A stretch of DNA of 8,077 nucleotides from Deltaproteobacteria bacterium (GTDB lineage: Bacteria; Desulfobacterota; Desulfobacteria; Desulfobacterales; SURF-15), in assembly GCA_024644775.1 (NCBI GenBank), contig JAHEHB010000249.1, positions 1-8,077 on the forward strand, written 5' to 3'. The translations under genes and the position numbers were made by a program. The notes beneath the pieces are model-generated. The model made no database searches and was not told where the DNA came from. It worked only from the letters and a program-made list of their open reading frames with translations. Each line of letters begins with the position of its first letter. The first letter of the stretch is position 1. This document shows positions 1-7,072 of the stretch, piece after piece.

Positions 1-1
1 A

Positions 2-115
2 TGCAAAAAGATGGTGGCGGAAAACTACGAAATAGGAAAGCGGTACTTCTCTTACGATGTTCTCCATCAAAAACTCAAAAATCTGCTTGCCGATTGTTTT
101 GCCTGCATGGTCTAA
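2..115 (+). CDS. C-terminal fragment of a probable glycosyltransferase (GT4-like), cut by the left window edge
   Basis: An open frame enters from the left edge and ends at TAA 113-115, giving 37 residues. The stretch around NYEIGKRYFSYDVLHQKL resembles the end of many group 1 (GT4) glycosyltransferases, where a basic-aromatic 'FSY.vL..kL' segment forms the last helix after the nucleotide-sugar domain. This is recognition from memory on a short fragment, so the family is tentative and the sugar and acceptor cannot be told. The tail after the helix is Cys-rich (DCFACMV). It converges on the minus-strand glycosyltransferase at 253-942, which would fit a polysaccharide or lipid glycosylation neighbourhood. 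Bases 116-252 between the two genes show no gene and no clear terminator hairpin. Confidence 0.45.
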   Translation, partial: CKKMVAENYEIGKRYFSYDVLHQKLKNLLADCFACMV

Positions 116-252
116 ATCAGAAACGTTCGGCTTGGCCCACCCCATAGGCGTCAAGTTGTTTTTGCCCAGGATAATAAAAAAAAGAACATCGAACATCTTT
201 CATATCAACCCCGCATGGCATAAACCCAACCGGTGAATGTTTACAAAAAAAC

Positions 253-942
253 TTAGCCCTTATAGTAATTCGCCAATTTTGTTGGGGATACGCCGAGGCA
301 ATAGAGGGTTATCAAGATCCAGTTTCTGAGGGTACAGTAGAAAAACCCTTCCGTCTCCCAGCGCCGCGGTGATGTTTGAACCATTTGAGGGATCAGCGCG
401 ATCTTCTGACCGCCAGTTTTGATTCGCTTCATAAGCTCCACATCTTCCATGATCGGAATATCCCGGTATCCTCCAATTTCACGAAAAAAGTTTCCCTTTA
501 CAAAAATCGCCTGATCTCCGTAAGGAACTTTTGTAAACCGCGTGCGAAGGGCCACCGCCTTTTCAACGATTCGATATATTTTTTTGTTCGATTCAACCCC
601 CAGAGCAAACGCGCCTGCAACCACTTCTGCATCTCTGCACACGTGTTGTATTCGTTGAAGCGCATCTTGCGGAATAAGCGTATCTGCATGTAAAAACAAC
701 AAAATATTTCCCCTTGCAAGCAAAGCGCCATTGTTCATCTGTGCCCCTCGGCCCTTTTTCGAGGCGATTTTTCGTATGCGCGGTTCTTGAATACAATCGA
801 TCGTGTTGCGATAAAGACTCCCATCCACAACAATGATCTCGAAATCTTCGTTAGATTGCAATTTAAATAGATGCGAGATGGTCCGAGATATGATATGAGT
901 TTCGTTGTGGACAGGAATAATGATCGATATGGTATCTTTCAT
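253..942 (-). CDS. Family 2 glycosyltransferase, rSAM/selenodomain-associated transferase 2 type (TIGR04283-like)
   Basis: Predicted soluble GT-A fold transferase that would move a sugar from a nucleotide donor to an unknown acceptor. With the start at 942 it has 229 residues, normal for this subfamily. The N-terminus begins directly with the GT2 strand ISIIIPVHNE (5-14), followed by EIIVVDGS (35-42), GRGAQMNNGA (64-73), the metal-site-like LFLHAD (82-87), YGDQAIF (141-147), IPIMEDVEL (162-170) and SPRRWE (191-196). This order is characteristic of TIGR04283 proteins, named for co-occurrence with selenium-related genes. The VDGS segment continues LYRNT instead of the commoner STDGT. The frame stays open upstream to 981, but residues before 942 lie ahead of the conserved start, would overlap the -35/-10 promoter elements (953-981) and would run to within 20 bases of the aldolase start; ATG 954 is a second option. 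Family assignment is strong, substrate unknown. Confidence 0.85.
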   Translation of the reverse strand: MKDTISIIIPVHNETHIISRTISHLFKLQSNEDFEIIVVDGSLYRNTIDCIQEPRIRKIASKKGRGAQMNNGALLARGNILLFLHADTLIPQDALQRIQHVCRDAEVVAGAFALGVESNKKIYRIVEKAVALRTRFTKVPYGDQAIFVKGNFFREIGGYRDIPIMEDVELMKRIKTGGQKIALIPQMVQTSPRRWETEGFFYCTLRNWILITLYCLGVSPTKLANYYKG

Positions 943-952
943 CCTGCAGCCC

Positions 953-981
953 ATTATAGTGCGCGGTATGCGAAATGACAA
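953..981 (-). promoter_or_regulatory. Sigma70-type promoter for the minus-strand glycosyltransferase
   Basis: Read on the minus strand, TTGTCA (981-976) and TATAAT (958-953) are separated by exactly 17 bases, matching the sigma70 consensus at 11 of 12 positions. Transcription would start near 946-947, only a few bases before the preferred ATG at 942, so the mRNA would be nearly leaderless. No Shine-Dalgarno sequence fits in that space. This is a pattern match only. Confidence 0.5.
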
Positions 982-990
982 TGGTTAAAA

Positions 991-996
991 AAGGAG
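991..996 (+). promoter_or_regulatory. Ribosome binding site fixing the aldolase start at 1002
   Basis: AAGGAG lies five bases ahead of ATG 1002. The upstream in-frame ATG at 975 has no such site and would place this purine run inside the coding region, so 1002 is preferred. Confidence 0.8.
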
Positions 997-1001
997 TAAA
1001 A

Positions 1002-1895
1002 ATGACTACATCAGCAGACGTAAAAGGTGTGATTGCTGCAATCGCAACACCGTTTAAAGAAAATGAAGATCTGGATTTAGACGGACTCAAAAAATTGACG
1101 CGGTACCTGATCGACGGCGGAGTGGATGGTATCATGGCAGTGGGGGGTACCGGAGAATTTCCCCATTTGGATCGAGAAGAAAAAAAAATGGCAATTCAAG
1201 CCATCTCAGAAGAAACCAAGGGAAACGTACCGGTCATTGCAAATACCTCCGCATGCAGCACTCGCGAAACCCTCCAATTAATGAGAGACGCTAAGGACGT
1301 CGGAGCAGATGCAGCCATTATGGTCCCCCCTTATTACTTTGTTTTAGACGACAATGCACTCCTGTTTCATTTCAAATCAGTGGCGGAAGAAAAAATTCTT
1401 CCGGTCGTTGTCTACAATAATCCGCTTTATACGGGCAATTCAATGGGACCGGCGTTGTTGGCTCAACTGATGGCAGTTCCAAATATCATCGGCCTCAAGC
1501 AAAGTCAGGTAGATATGGGACAGCTGGTTGAAGTGATTCGATTGACCGAAATCGACGCCTCTCTGTGTACCGGCATTGACAGCCAGTTTTTCCCGGCTCT
1601 AATGGTCGGTGCGAAAGGAATCTATTCCACAGCTGCCAGTGTCATTCCCAAGCAAATGAAAGAAATATACACGCTTTATACGGAGGGAAAGATCCAAGAA
1701 GCAAAGGCCCTTCATATCAAAGTTCAGGTGGTCAATCGGTTTTTGGAATACGATCCGGGATACGTGTCTCCCGCAAAAGAAGCGCTCCGAATGATCGGTC
1801 TTCCTGCAGGTCCGGTGAGACGGCCCATGCCGGAGCTCACAAAGGAGCAAAAAGAAGGGCTCAGACAGGCGCTGAACGCAATCGGAGCGCTTTAG
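1002..1895 (+). CDS. Dihydrodipicolinate synthase / N-acetylneuraminate lyase family class I aldolase, substrate uncertain
   Basis: A 297-residue TIM-barrel aldolase of normal family length. Family members form a Schiff base between an active-site lysine and pyruvate (or a 2-keto acid) and make or cleave a C-C bond. Visible signatures are AIATPF (13-18), the carboxylate-binding loop GGTGE (48-52), the catalytic tyrosine in VVYNNP (136-141, Tyr138) and the Schiff-base lysine in IGLKQ (163-167, Lys166), then GIDS (191-194) and the helical C-terminus. Two features argue against authentic DapA. The loop reads GGTGEF where DapA has GTTGES. The segment after the tyrosine reads YNNPLYTG where DapA has YNVPSRTG, so Tyr143 stands where E. 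coli Arg138 binds the aspartate semialdehyde carboxylate. It may be a lyase or hydratase-aldolase for another keto acid. It stands alone, divergent from the glycosyltransferase and separated from hdrC by 542 bases. Confidence 0.85.
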   Translation: MTTSADVKGVIAAIATPFKENEDLDLDGLKKLTRYLIDGGVDGIMAVGGTGEFPHLDREEKKMAIQAISEETKGNVPVIANTSACSTRETLQLMRDAKDVGADAAIMVPPYYFVLDDNALLFHFKSVAEEKILPVVVYNNPLYTGNSMGPALLAQLMAVPNIIGLKQSQVDMGQLVEVIRLTEIDASLCTGIDSQFFPALMVGAKGIYSTAASVIPKQMKEIYTLYTEGKIQEAKALHIKVQVVNRFLEYDPGYVSPAKEALRMIGLPAGPVRRPMPELTKEQKEGLRQALNAIGAL

Positions 1896-1951
1896 AACCT
1901 GGATAAATCGAAACCACAAAGGCACCAAGACACAAAGTACGGTATAGTTAA

Positions 1952-2098
1952 TTGGTTGATTGGTTGACTGGTTAAGTGGTTGCAAATATAGATTTTTCTG
2001 ATATTTGCTAAGTAATTGGACACCTGGCGTTTTAAAAATCTTAACGTACTGAATTGATTGATATAATTTAACTAATCAACCAGTAAACCAGTAAACTA
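1952..2098. repeat. Pair of inverted 8-bp tandem arrays (MITE- or REP-like intergenic repeat)
   Basis: The left arm (1952-1983) is four 8-base units: TTGGTTGA, TTGGTTGA, CTGGTTAA, GTGGTTGC. The right arm (2067-2098), read on the other strand, is again four 8-base units: TAGTTTAC, TGGTTTAC, TGGTTGAT, TAGTTAAA. The arms are inverted around about 83 bases of AT-rich sequence and could form a long imperfect cruciform or hairpin. Just upstream (about 1912-1938) is a CACAAAG-type short repeat. Together these fill the first half of the gene-free stretch 1896-2437. No transposase gene is present, and there is no U-rich tract of the kind expected for a Rho-independent terminator. Confidence 0.6.
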
Positions 2099-2162
2099 TT
2101 CAACGAGGTCTGGATTAAGAAGCCATCCATCATTTTTCAGTCTAAATCCTTCGAAAATTTAG

Positions 2163-2192
2163 TTGACTCCTAAATACCAATTGAAATATAAT
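2163..2192 (+). promoter_or_regulatory. Sigma70-type promoter for the hdrCBA-mvhD operon
   Basis: TTGACT (2163-2168) and TATAAT (2187-2192) are 18 bases apart. It is the best promoter-like pair seen between the aldolase and hdrC. Transcription would start near 2199, leaving an untranslated leader of about 239 nt. Found by eye; not tested against background. Confidence 0.5.
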
Positions 2193-2198
2193 AGTAAC

Positions 2199-2437
2199 CT
2201 TTTGGATTTTTTATTCTTGTGGAACATCGATAAGCGTTTCGCTTTTAAGAGCTGTTCCTTGCGATGTACGATGTCTTTGGCGCACTACTATTGGGGAGCA
2301 CGGGAAACTGACGACCTTGCACGGATGAAGCCTTCCTAAAGCAAGATGTATCCCCCCTCCTGTTTGAGTGAAAGCGCTCGGTCATCTTCGCACGAGTATC
2401 ACACAGCCTCTTCCGCAAAATATACTAAGGAGCAAAA
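2199..2437 (+). promoter_or_regulatory. Long structured 5' leader of hdrC, unassigned
   Basis: Between the proposed transcription start and the hdrC ATG no gene is seen. GGAACA (2221-2226) pairs with TGTTCC (2253-2258), enclosing an inner hairpin AAGCG-TTT-CGCTT (2232-2244). The ACATCG overlapping the first arm (2224-2229) can instead pair with CGATGT at 2262-2267 or 2269-2274, so two exclusive folds are possible. A GC-richer segment follows (about 2290-2370) with a pyrimidine run, CCCCCCTCC, near 2350. I compared it from memory with cobalamin, SAM, SAH, THF, TPP, fluoride and c-di-GMP riboswitch cores and found no match. It ends at AAGGAG (2427-2432), five bases before the hdrC ATG. Confidence 0.35.
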
Positions 2438-3064
2438 ATGACGGCATCCGAACGTGAATTCAATTACGAAACCGCAAAACCCCTGATCCAAGAGGTGATG
2501 GATCGATCCAACCAGAACCTGTTGGCATGTTATCAATGCAGGCGTTGCGCGGCGGGTTGTCCGGTAGGAGAAGAAACCGGATATGTCACACCAGATCGAC
2601 TCATCCGAATGATCGTATTGGGTGAGCGAGATACTGCCCTCAACAATCAATTGGTCTGGAAATGCGTATCCTGCTACACCTGCGGTACCCGTTGTCCAAA
2701 TGATATCCAAACCGCCAGAATTACAGAGACGATAAAAAAAATGTCTAAAGAACATCATATGGCGCCCTTGTCCCCCAAGGTGGATCATTTTCACAGCACC
2801 TTTGTGAATGCAGGCGTTCGCTGGGGTCGTGTCAACGAGATCGAGTTTATGAATTTCTATGAGATAAAAAACGCGCTCAAGGATCTTAGACAGTTAAAAT
2901 TTAAACCCATCTATAAGGAGATGGTAACCCAGACGAAGCTCGGGCTGAACATGTTAAGAAAAAAACGATTACATTTCGGTTTTCAATCTGCAAAGGGAAG
3001 AGATGAAATAAAACGACTGTTTAAAAAAGCCAAAGATAAAACAGCTGCAAAAAAAACACACTAA
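2438..3064 (+). CDS. hdrC: HdrC-like subunit, two 4Fe-4S clusters
   Basis: Cytoplasmic iron-sulfur subunit that passes electrons from HdrA to HdrB in heterodisulfide-reductase-type complexes. The 208-residue protein has two full CxxCxxCxxxCP motifs: Cys31/34/37/41 and Cys76/79/82/86. A basic, mainly helical C-terminal part (residues 105-208) follows, ending in a Lys-rich tail. There is no signal peptide or membrane segment, which sets it apart from DsrK/HmeD-type membrane complexes. AAGGAG sits five bases before the ATG. It is the first gene of the operon, and hdrB follows after 41 bases. In sulfate reducers without coenzyme M and B the acceptor is not heterodisulfide; a thiol/disulfide couple or a downstream enzyme is possible. 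Family assignment is firm; the physiological acceptor is inferred. Confidence 0.93.
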   Translation: MTASEREFNYETAKPLIQEVMDRSNQNLLACYQCRRCAAGCPVGEETGYVTPDRLIRMIVLGERDTALNNQLVWKCVSCYTCGTRCPNDIQTARITETIKKMSKEHHMAPLSPKVDHFHSTFVNAGVRWGRVNEIEFMNFYEIKNALKDLRQLKFKPIYKEMVTQTKLGLNMLRKKRLHFGFQSAKGRDEIKRLFKKAKDKTAAKKTH

Positions 3065-3105
3065 CGGTTGCTTATATTCGATATTGCTCAAAAAGGATTA
3101 GATTT

Positions 3106-3981
3106 ATGGACATTGCATACTACCCCGGTTGCACATTGCAAGCCTCTTCCTCTCTTTACGATGAGCAGAGTCGGCAGGTCTTCGATAAAATCGGTATCCA
3201 CCTCAAGGAAATCGAAGATTGGAATTGCTGTGGGGCAACTTCGGCGGGAAAGGTAAATGATTTTCTTGCGGCCGCAATGCCGGCTAGAAATTTGGGAATT
3301 GCCGAAGCTGCGGGATTTTCAGAAATGGTAATTCCCTGCTCAGCGTGCTATTCAAGGACACTGGTTGCCCAAAAACAACTTGAAGATAACCTCGCCCTAA
3401 AAGACGAAATAAATAGCGAACTGATCCATAAGGTCCAGGGTAACATCAAGGTATCATCCATTCTTGAGGTGCTTCTCACCAGGGTACCGTCCGGTGAACT
3501 GGCAGAAAAAGCAACCAAAAAACTCAAGGGTATTCGCGCGTCATGCTATTACGGTTGTTTGCAGACCCGCTTCCCGTACGATGTTCCGGTACCCGATGAT
3601 GTGGAAAACCCCCAAGGTATGGAAACCCTATTAAAAATCCTGGGAGCAAGCCCGGTGGATTGGAGCTATAAGACCGATTGTTGCGGGGCCTCTGCCTCGG
3701 TGAATGATGAGGATACCGCGTTTAATTTGATGGCAAAAATCCTGAAGGATGCCATCCCAAGGGGTGCCAACTGCCTCGTGGTAACCTGCCCCCTATGTCA
3801 ATTGAACCTGGATGCTTACCAAGATAAATTCTGTAATAAGCACGGAATTAAAGAGCGATTGCCTGTCTTTTTTATTACGGAGTTGATTGGATTGGCCATG
3901 GGAATGAATCTGGAGGAGCTTCAGATAGACAGGCATTTTGTTGACGGCTCTGGTCTTTTAAAGGAGTTAAATCTCGCATGA
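3106..3981 (+). CDS. hdrB: HdrB-like subunit with two CCG (cysteine-rich) domains
   Basis: Catalytic-type subunit whose two CCG domains bind the noncubane 4Fe-4S clusters that cleave disulfides in methanogen HdrB. At 291 residues it is of standard length. The first CCG motif is complete: Cys9, Cys41-Cys42 and Cys78-x2-Cys81. The second is also complete: Cys147/Cys151 in SCYYGC, Cys192-Cys193 in DCCGAS and Cys228-x2-Cys231 in CPLC. Both active-site motifs being intact suggests a working thiol/disulfide site. The start at 3106 has a GGA-type site (AAAAGGA, 3091-3097) eight bases upstream. The stop overlaps the hdrA start as ATGA (3978-3981), a sign of translational coupling and fixed stoichiometry. 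A longer reading of the same DNA in another frame (3068-3256) is a shadow. Confidence 0.94.
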   Translation: MDIAYYPGCTLQASSSLYDEQSRQVFDKIGIHLKEIEDWNCCGATSAGKVNDFLAAAMPARNLGIAEAAGFSEMVIPCSACYSRTLVAQKQLEDNLALKDEINSELIHKVQGNIKVSSILEVLLTRVPSGELAEKATKKLKGIRASCYYGCLQTRFPYDVPVPDDVENPQGMETLLKILGASPVDWSYKTDCCGASASVNDEDTAFNLMAKILKDAIPRGANCLVVTCPLCQLNLDAYQDKFCNKHGIKERLPVFFITELIGLAMGMNLEELQIDRHFVDGSGLLKELNLA

Positions 3982-5738
3982 GTAATAACGAAACGACGCA
4001 AACCACAAAAAAGGGCTCCGTCATGATCGTAGGTGGCGGTGTCGGCGCGATGCAAGCAGCGTTGGATCTGGCGGATAGTGGCTTTAAGGTTCACATGGTC
4101 CAGAAAGATCCCGCCATCGGTGGTACCATGGTGATGCTGGATAAAACATTTCCCACGGGGGATTGTTCCATGTGCATGATCTCACCCAAGATGGTTGAAG
4201 TAGGTCGGCATCCGAATATCGATATCCACACGCTTGCAGAAGTGAATTCTGTCGAGGGTGTTGCAGGGGATTTTACGGTCAAAGTGACGGAGCAACCTCG
4301 TTTTGTGGATCCGGAAAAGTGCACCGGATGTGGTGTTTGCGAGGAAAAATGTCCCAAAAAAGTGACCAGCGAATACGAGCAAGGCTTAACCGTACGTAAA
4401 GCGGTGTACTCGCTGTACCCCCAGGCGTTACCCAACACGCGCGCCATCGATAAAGAAAATTGCATCTACTTTCAAAAGGGAAGATGCAAGGCGTGTGAAA
4501 AATATTGTCCCTCGGACGCGATATTATGGGACGATACAGAAAAGGAATTGGAGCTCAATGTCGGCGCCATCATCCTTTCCCCAGGCTTGGATCGGTATGA
4601 TCCCAGTATCCGGCAGGAACTGGGGTACAGCCGCTGGCCCAATGTAGTGACTTCAATCCAGTTTGAGCGAATCCTTTCTGCCTCCGGTCCTTACCAAGGC
4701 ACCGTTATGAGACCCGGCGACGAAAAACATCCTAAGAAGATTGCGTGGCTCCAGTGCGTCGGTTCCCGCGATTTACACAACGCAAATCCATGGTGTTCTT
4801 CGGTCTGTTGTATGTACGCAACCAAACAAGCGATTATCGCCAAAGAGCATGACGGAAACATTGAACCGTCCATTTTCTACATGGACATAAGGGCCTTTGG
4901 AAAGGACTTTGATAAATATGTAAATCGTGCCAAAGAACAATATGGTGTTCGCTACCAGCGTGCCATGATTTCTGCGGTACGGGAAGTACCGGGTACGGGA
5001 GACCTTCTATTGAGATATGCTCAACAGGACGGAACCTTGGTAGATGAAACATTTGATATGGTGGTGCTCTCCATCGGTTTTCAACCTCATACAGATGCTG
5101 TGGATTTATCCCGGACCTTCGGTATTGAACTCAACGAACATCGCTTTCCAAATACAGACACATTTAGACCTGTTGAAACAACCCGACCCGGTATTTATGC
5201 GACCGGCATCTACCAGGGGCCAAAGGATATCCCGGAAACCGTCATGCAGGGCAGCGCGGTTGCCGGCAAGGCAATGGCGCTTCTGAGTGAAGCCCGCGGC
5301 ACCGATGTGTCGGTAAAGGAGCCGTCGCCGTTGCGAGATATTGAAAAAGAAGCGCCTCGCATCGGGGTTTTTGTTTGCCACTGTGGAATCAATATCGCCA
5401 GCGTCGTCGATGTGAAAGCCGTGGCTGAATTTGCAAAAACGCTCCCCCATGTGGTGTATGCCGGACAAAACCTATTTACTTGCTCTCAGGATTCCCAAGA
5501 GCAAATGAAGGAAATTATACAAGAAAACCGTATCAATCGCGTGGTGGTGGCTGCCTGCAGCCCCAAGACCCATGAAGGAATCTTTATGGACACCATCGAA
5601 GCATGCGGTGTAAATAAATATCTTTTTGAAATGGCCAACATCCGGAAGACTCCTGGGTACATTCCGGGACACCGGAAGCCGCAACCCAAAAGGCGAATGA
5701 ACTCCTACATATGTCCGTGGCGCGGGCTGCAACCCTGA
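3978..5738 (+). CDS. hdrA: HdrA-like flavin/iron-sulfur subunit, N-terminal part (frame broken near 5645)
   Basis: N-terminal half of a two-FAD HdrA, the electron-bifurcating hub of HdrABC-type complexes. It carries the FAD-binding fold VGGGVGAMQAALD (18-30), GDCSMC (61-66), a ferredoxin cluster Cys115/118/121/125, and a second cluster Cys162-x7-Cys170-x2-Cys173-x3-Cys177. Next come CVGSRD with WCSSVCC (260-278), the second FAD motif YATGIYQGPKDIPE (407-420), and the Cys-containing C-terminal HdrA segment (FVCHCG 465-470; VAACSPKTHE 524-533). Homology holds to NIR (554-556) and then stops: residues 557-586 are basic, Pro-rich nonsense ending at TGA 5736-5738. The expected continuation (EDSWVH...) is found in the next frame from 5645. 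So this is one gene split by a small deletion, not a naturally short HdrA. It overlaps hdrB by four bases. Confidence 0.9.
   Translation: MSNNETTQTTKKGSVMIVGGGVGAMQAALDLADSGFKVHMVQKDPAIGGTMVMLDKTFPTGDCSMCMISPKMVEVGRHPNIDIHTLAEVNSVEGVAGDFTVKVTEQPRFVDPEKCTGCGVCEEKCPKKVTSEYEQGLTVRKAVYSLYPQALPNTRAIDKENCIYFQKGRCKACEKYCPSDAILWDDTEKELELNVGAIILSPGLDRYDPSIRQELGYSRWPNVVTSIQFERILSASGPYQGTVMRPGDEKHPKKIAWLQCVGSRDLHNANPWCSSVCCMYATKQAIIAKEHDGNIEPSIFYMDIRAFGKDFDKYVNRAKEQYGVRYQRAMISAVREVPGTGDLLLRYAQQDGTLVDETFDMVVLSIGFQPHTDAVDLSRTFGIELNEHRFPNTDTFRPVETTRPGIYATGIYQGPKDIPETVMQGSAVAGKAMALLSEARGTDVSVKEPSPLRDIEKEAPRIGVFVCHCGINIASVVDVKAVAEFAKTLPHVVYAGQNLFTCSQDSQEQMKEIIQENRINRVVVAACSPKTHEGIFMDTIEACGVNKYLFEMANIRKTPGYIPGHRKPQPKRRMNSYICPWRGLQP
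5643..5650 (+). other. Frameshift point within hdrA
   Basis: The upstream frame reads ...FEMANIR up to 5645. The downstream frame, re-using base 5645, reads EDSWVHSGTPEAATQKANEL into the second hdrA part. That second frame has a stop at 5627-5629, so the switch must occur after 5629, and homology places it at 5643-5650. One missing base is the minimum explanation. If the family sequence here is REQDSWVH, as I recall it, four bases are missing (GAAC-like), which is not a homopolymer error. No canonical slippery heptamer is present. A perfect hairpin TTCCGG-GACA-CCGGAA lies downstream at 5662-5677. Confidence 0.8.
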
Positions 5739-7018
5739 GTCCGCTTCATGAGAAAAAAATTCCGGTTATCCAACGAGCGGTGATTATCGGCGGAGGGGTG
5801 GCGGGAATGAATGCCGCCCTCGGTCTGGCCGATCAGGATTTTGAAGTGGTTCTAGTTGAAAAAGAAGAGGTACTGGGTGGGCTCGCAAACAGGCTTACCG
5901 CCACCATCGAGGGTGATGATATCAAAACCTATCTAGAGGGTTTGATTCATAAGGTAACCGCTCATCCCAAAATCCAGACCCTCACCCAAACACTGGTTGT
6001 CGGGTTTTCCGGATTCAAGGGGAACTTCACCACAGAGGTTATCGTGGGACCCGAGTTACGTGAACGAAAGATAGAGCACGGGGTTGTTATTATCGCAACC
6101 GGCGCCAATGAATACCAACCGGAAGAGTTTCTCTATGGCCAGGACGATCGCGTCATGACCCAAATTGAGCTTGCCGAACACCTGGCGAAAGGGGAAATCA
6201 GGGAACCGGATCAGGTGGTGATGATCCAGTGCGTCGGATCCCGTAATGAAGAAAACCCGAACTGTTCAAGAGTCTGTTGTCAGAGCGCCATTAAAAACGC
6301 CCTTCAAATTAAAAAGCTTCGACCGGAAGCAAACATTTATATCCTGTATCGGGATATCAGAACCTATGGTCTGATGGAGGATTACTACACGGAAGCCAGA
6401 AAACAAGGCATCTTGTTTTTTCCGTTTGATCCGGACGAACCTCCCGTTGTGGAAACATCTGGAGAAGACGTGCGGGTGACGTTCAATGATCCTATGCTGG
6501 GACAGCAGCTGAAAGTTCGTGCCGATATTCTGGCGTTGAGTGCGGGGATGGTTGCAGAGGACACGGAAGATCTTACTTCCATTCTCAAACTGGCTCGCAA
6601 TTCGGAAGGATTCTTTGTGGAAGCCCATGTTAAGCTAAGACCTGTGGATATGGCTACGGAAGGCATTTTTCTTTGCGGAACTGCACACAGCCCGAAACTC
6701 ATGACAGAATCGATTTCCCAGGCTTTTGCTGCAGCATCCCGAGCCACAACATTCCTTTCCCAGGAGCAATTGACACTATCGGCGGTCACCGCGCAAGTGG
6801 AACAAGACCACTGTGCGGCCTGCCTTGTTTGCGTTCGATCTTGTCCCTATGGAGTACCGAGGATCAACGAAGACGGGGTAAGTGAAATCGACATGGCGCT
6901 CTGTCATGGATGTGGCATTTGCGCATCGGAATGTCCGGCCAAGGCCATTGAACTCAGCTGGTATGAAGATGATCAACTTATGAGCAAAATCGACGCACTA
7001 CTCGAAGGCGTTTTGTAG
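5711..7018 (+). CDS. hdrA: HdrA-like flavin/iron-sulfur subunit, C-terminal part (second FAD domain plus 2x4Fe-4S)
   Basis: Second half of the same two-FAD HdrA. Positions are from ATG 5711, but homologous coding begins 22 codons earlier, at 5645, and the ATG has no ribosome binding site, so it is probably an internal methionine. It has the FAD motif IIGGGVAGMNAALGLADQ (25-42), QCVGSRN with NCSRVCC (173-190) that repeats the arrangement of the N-terminal half, and FLCGTAHSPKLM (320-331) as the second flavin motif. A C-terminal two-cluster ferredoxin follows (Cys368/371/374/378 and Cys398/401/404/408). Joined to the first part the protein would be about 1013 residues, the size of the long HdrA forms of sulfate reducers and some archaea. 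The C-terminal ferredoxin would be the likely exit for low-potential electrons. The sequence shows no decay apart from the single frame break. Confidence 0.88.
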   Translation: MSVARAATLSPLHEKKIPVIQRAVIIGGGVAGMNAALGLADQDFEVVLVEKEEVLGGLANRLTATIEGDDIKTYLEGLIHKVTAHPKIQTLTQTLVVGFSGFKGNFTTEVIVGPELRERKIEHGVVIIATGANEYQPEEFLYGQDDRVMTQIELAEHLAKGEIREPDQVVMIQCVGSRNEENPNCSRVCCQSAIKNALQIKKLRPEANIYILYRDIRTYGLMEDYYTEARKQGILFFPFDPDEPPVVETSGEDVRVTFNDPMLGQQLKVRADILALSAGMVAEDTEDLTSILKLARNSEGFFVEAHVKLRPVDMATEGIFLCGTAHSPKLMTESISQAFAAASRATTFLSQEQLTLSAVTAQVEQDHCAACLVCVRSCPYGVPRINEDGVSEIDMALCHGCGICASECPAKAIELSWYEDDQLMSKIDALLEGVL

Positions 7019-7072
7019 TTTTCGATTTGTGAATTTCGATTTCCGATTGGCATTTACGTTTTGGAGGATTAT

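Noticed and set aside
1..144. Plus-strand frame starting at ATG 1 (47 residues, stop at 142-144).
   Set aside because: Composition is unlike a protein and it conflicts with the better supported frame 2.
1..203. Minus-strand open frame from ATG 203 to the window edge (67 codons without a stop).
   Set aside because: The + strand frame at 2-115 carries recognisable glycosyltransferase-end sequence in the same place, and the minus frame shows no family resemblance and a weak ribosome binding site.
975..1001. Earlier in-frame start for the aldolase at 975.
   Set aside because: AAGGAG lies inside this stretch and points to ATG 1002; the extra nine residues have no family counterpart.
1912..2098. 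CRISPR array.
   Set aside because: The repeat units are only 8 bases with no spacers, and the arms are inverted relative to each other.
2280..2360. Possible c-di-GMP (GEMM) or other known riboswitch core in the hdrC leader (GGGAAAC, GACGACC, GATGAAGCC).
   Set aside because: The conserved GACGCAAAGCC-type core is absent and the spacing does not fit; kept only as an unassigned leader.
3068..3256. 62-codon frame overlapping the start of hdrB.
   Set aside because: Shadow of hdrB; no motifs, while hdrB in the other frame has complete CCG motifs.
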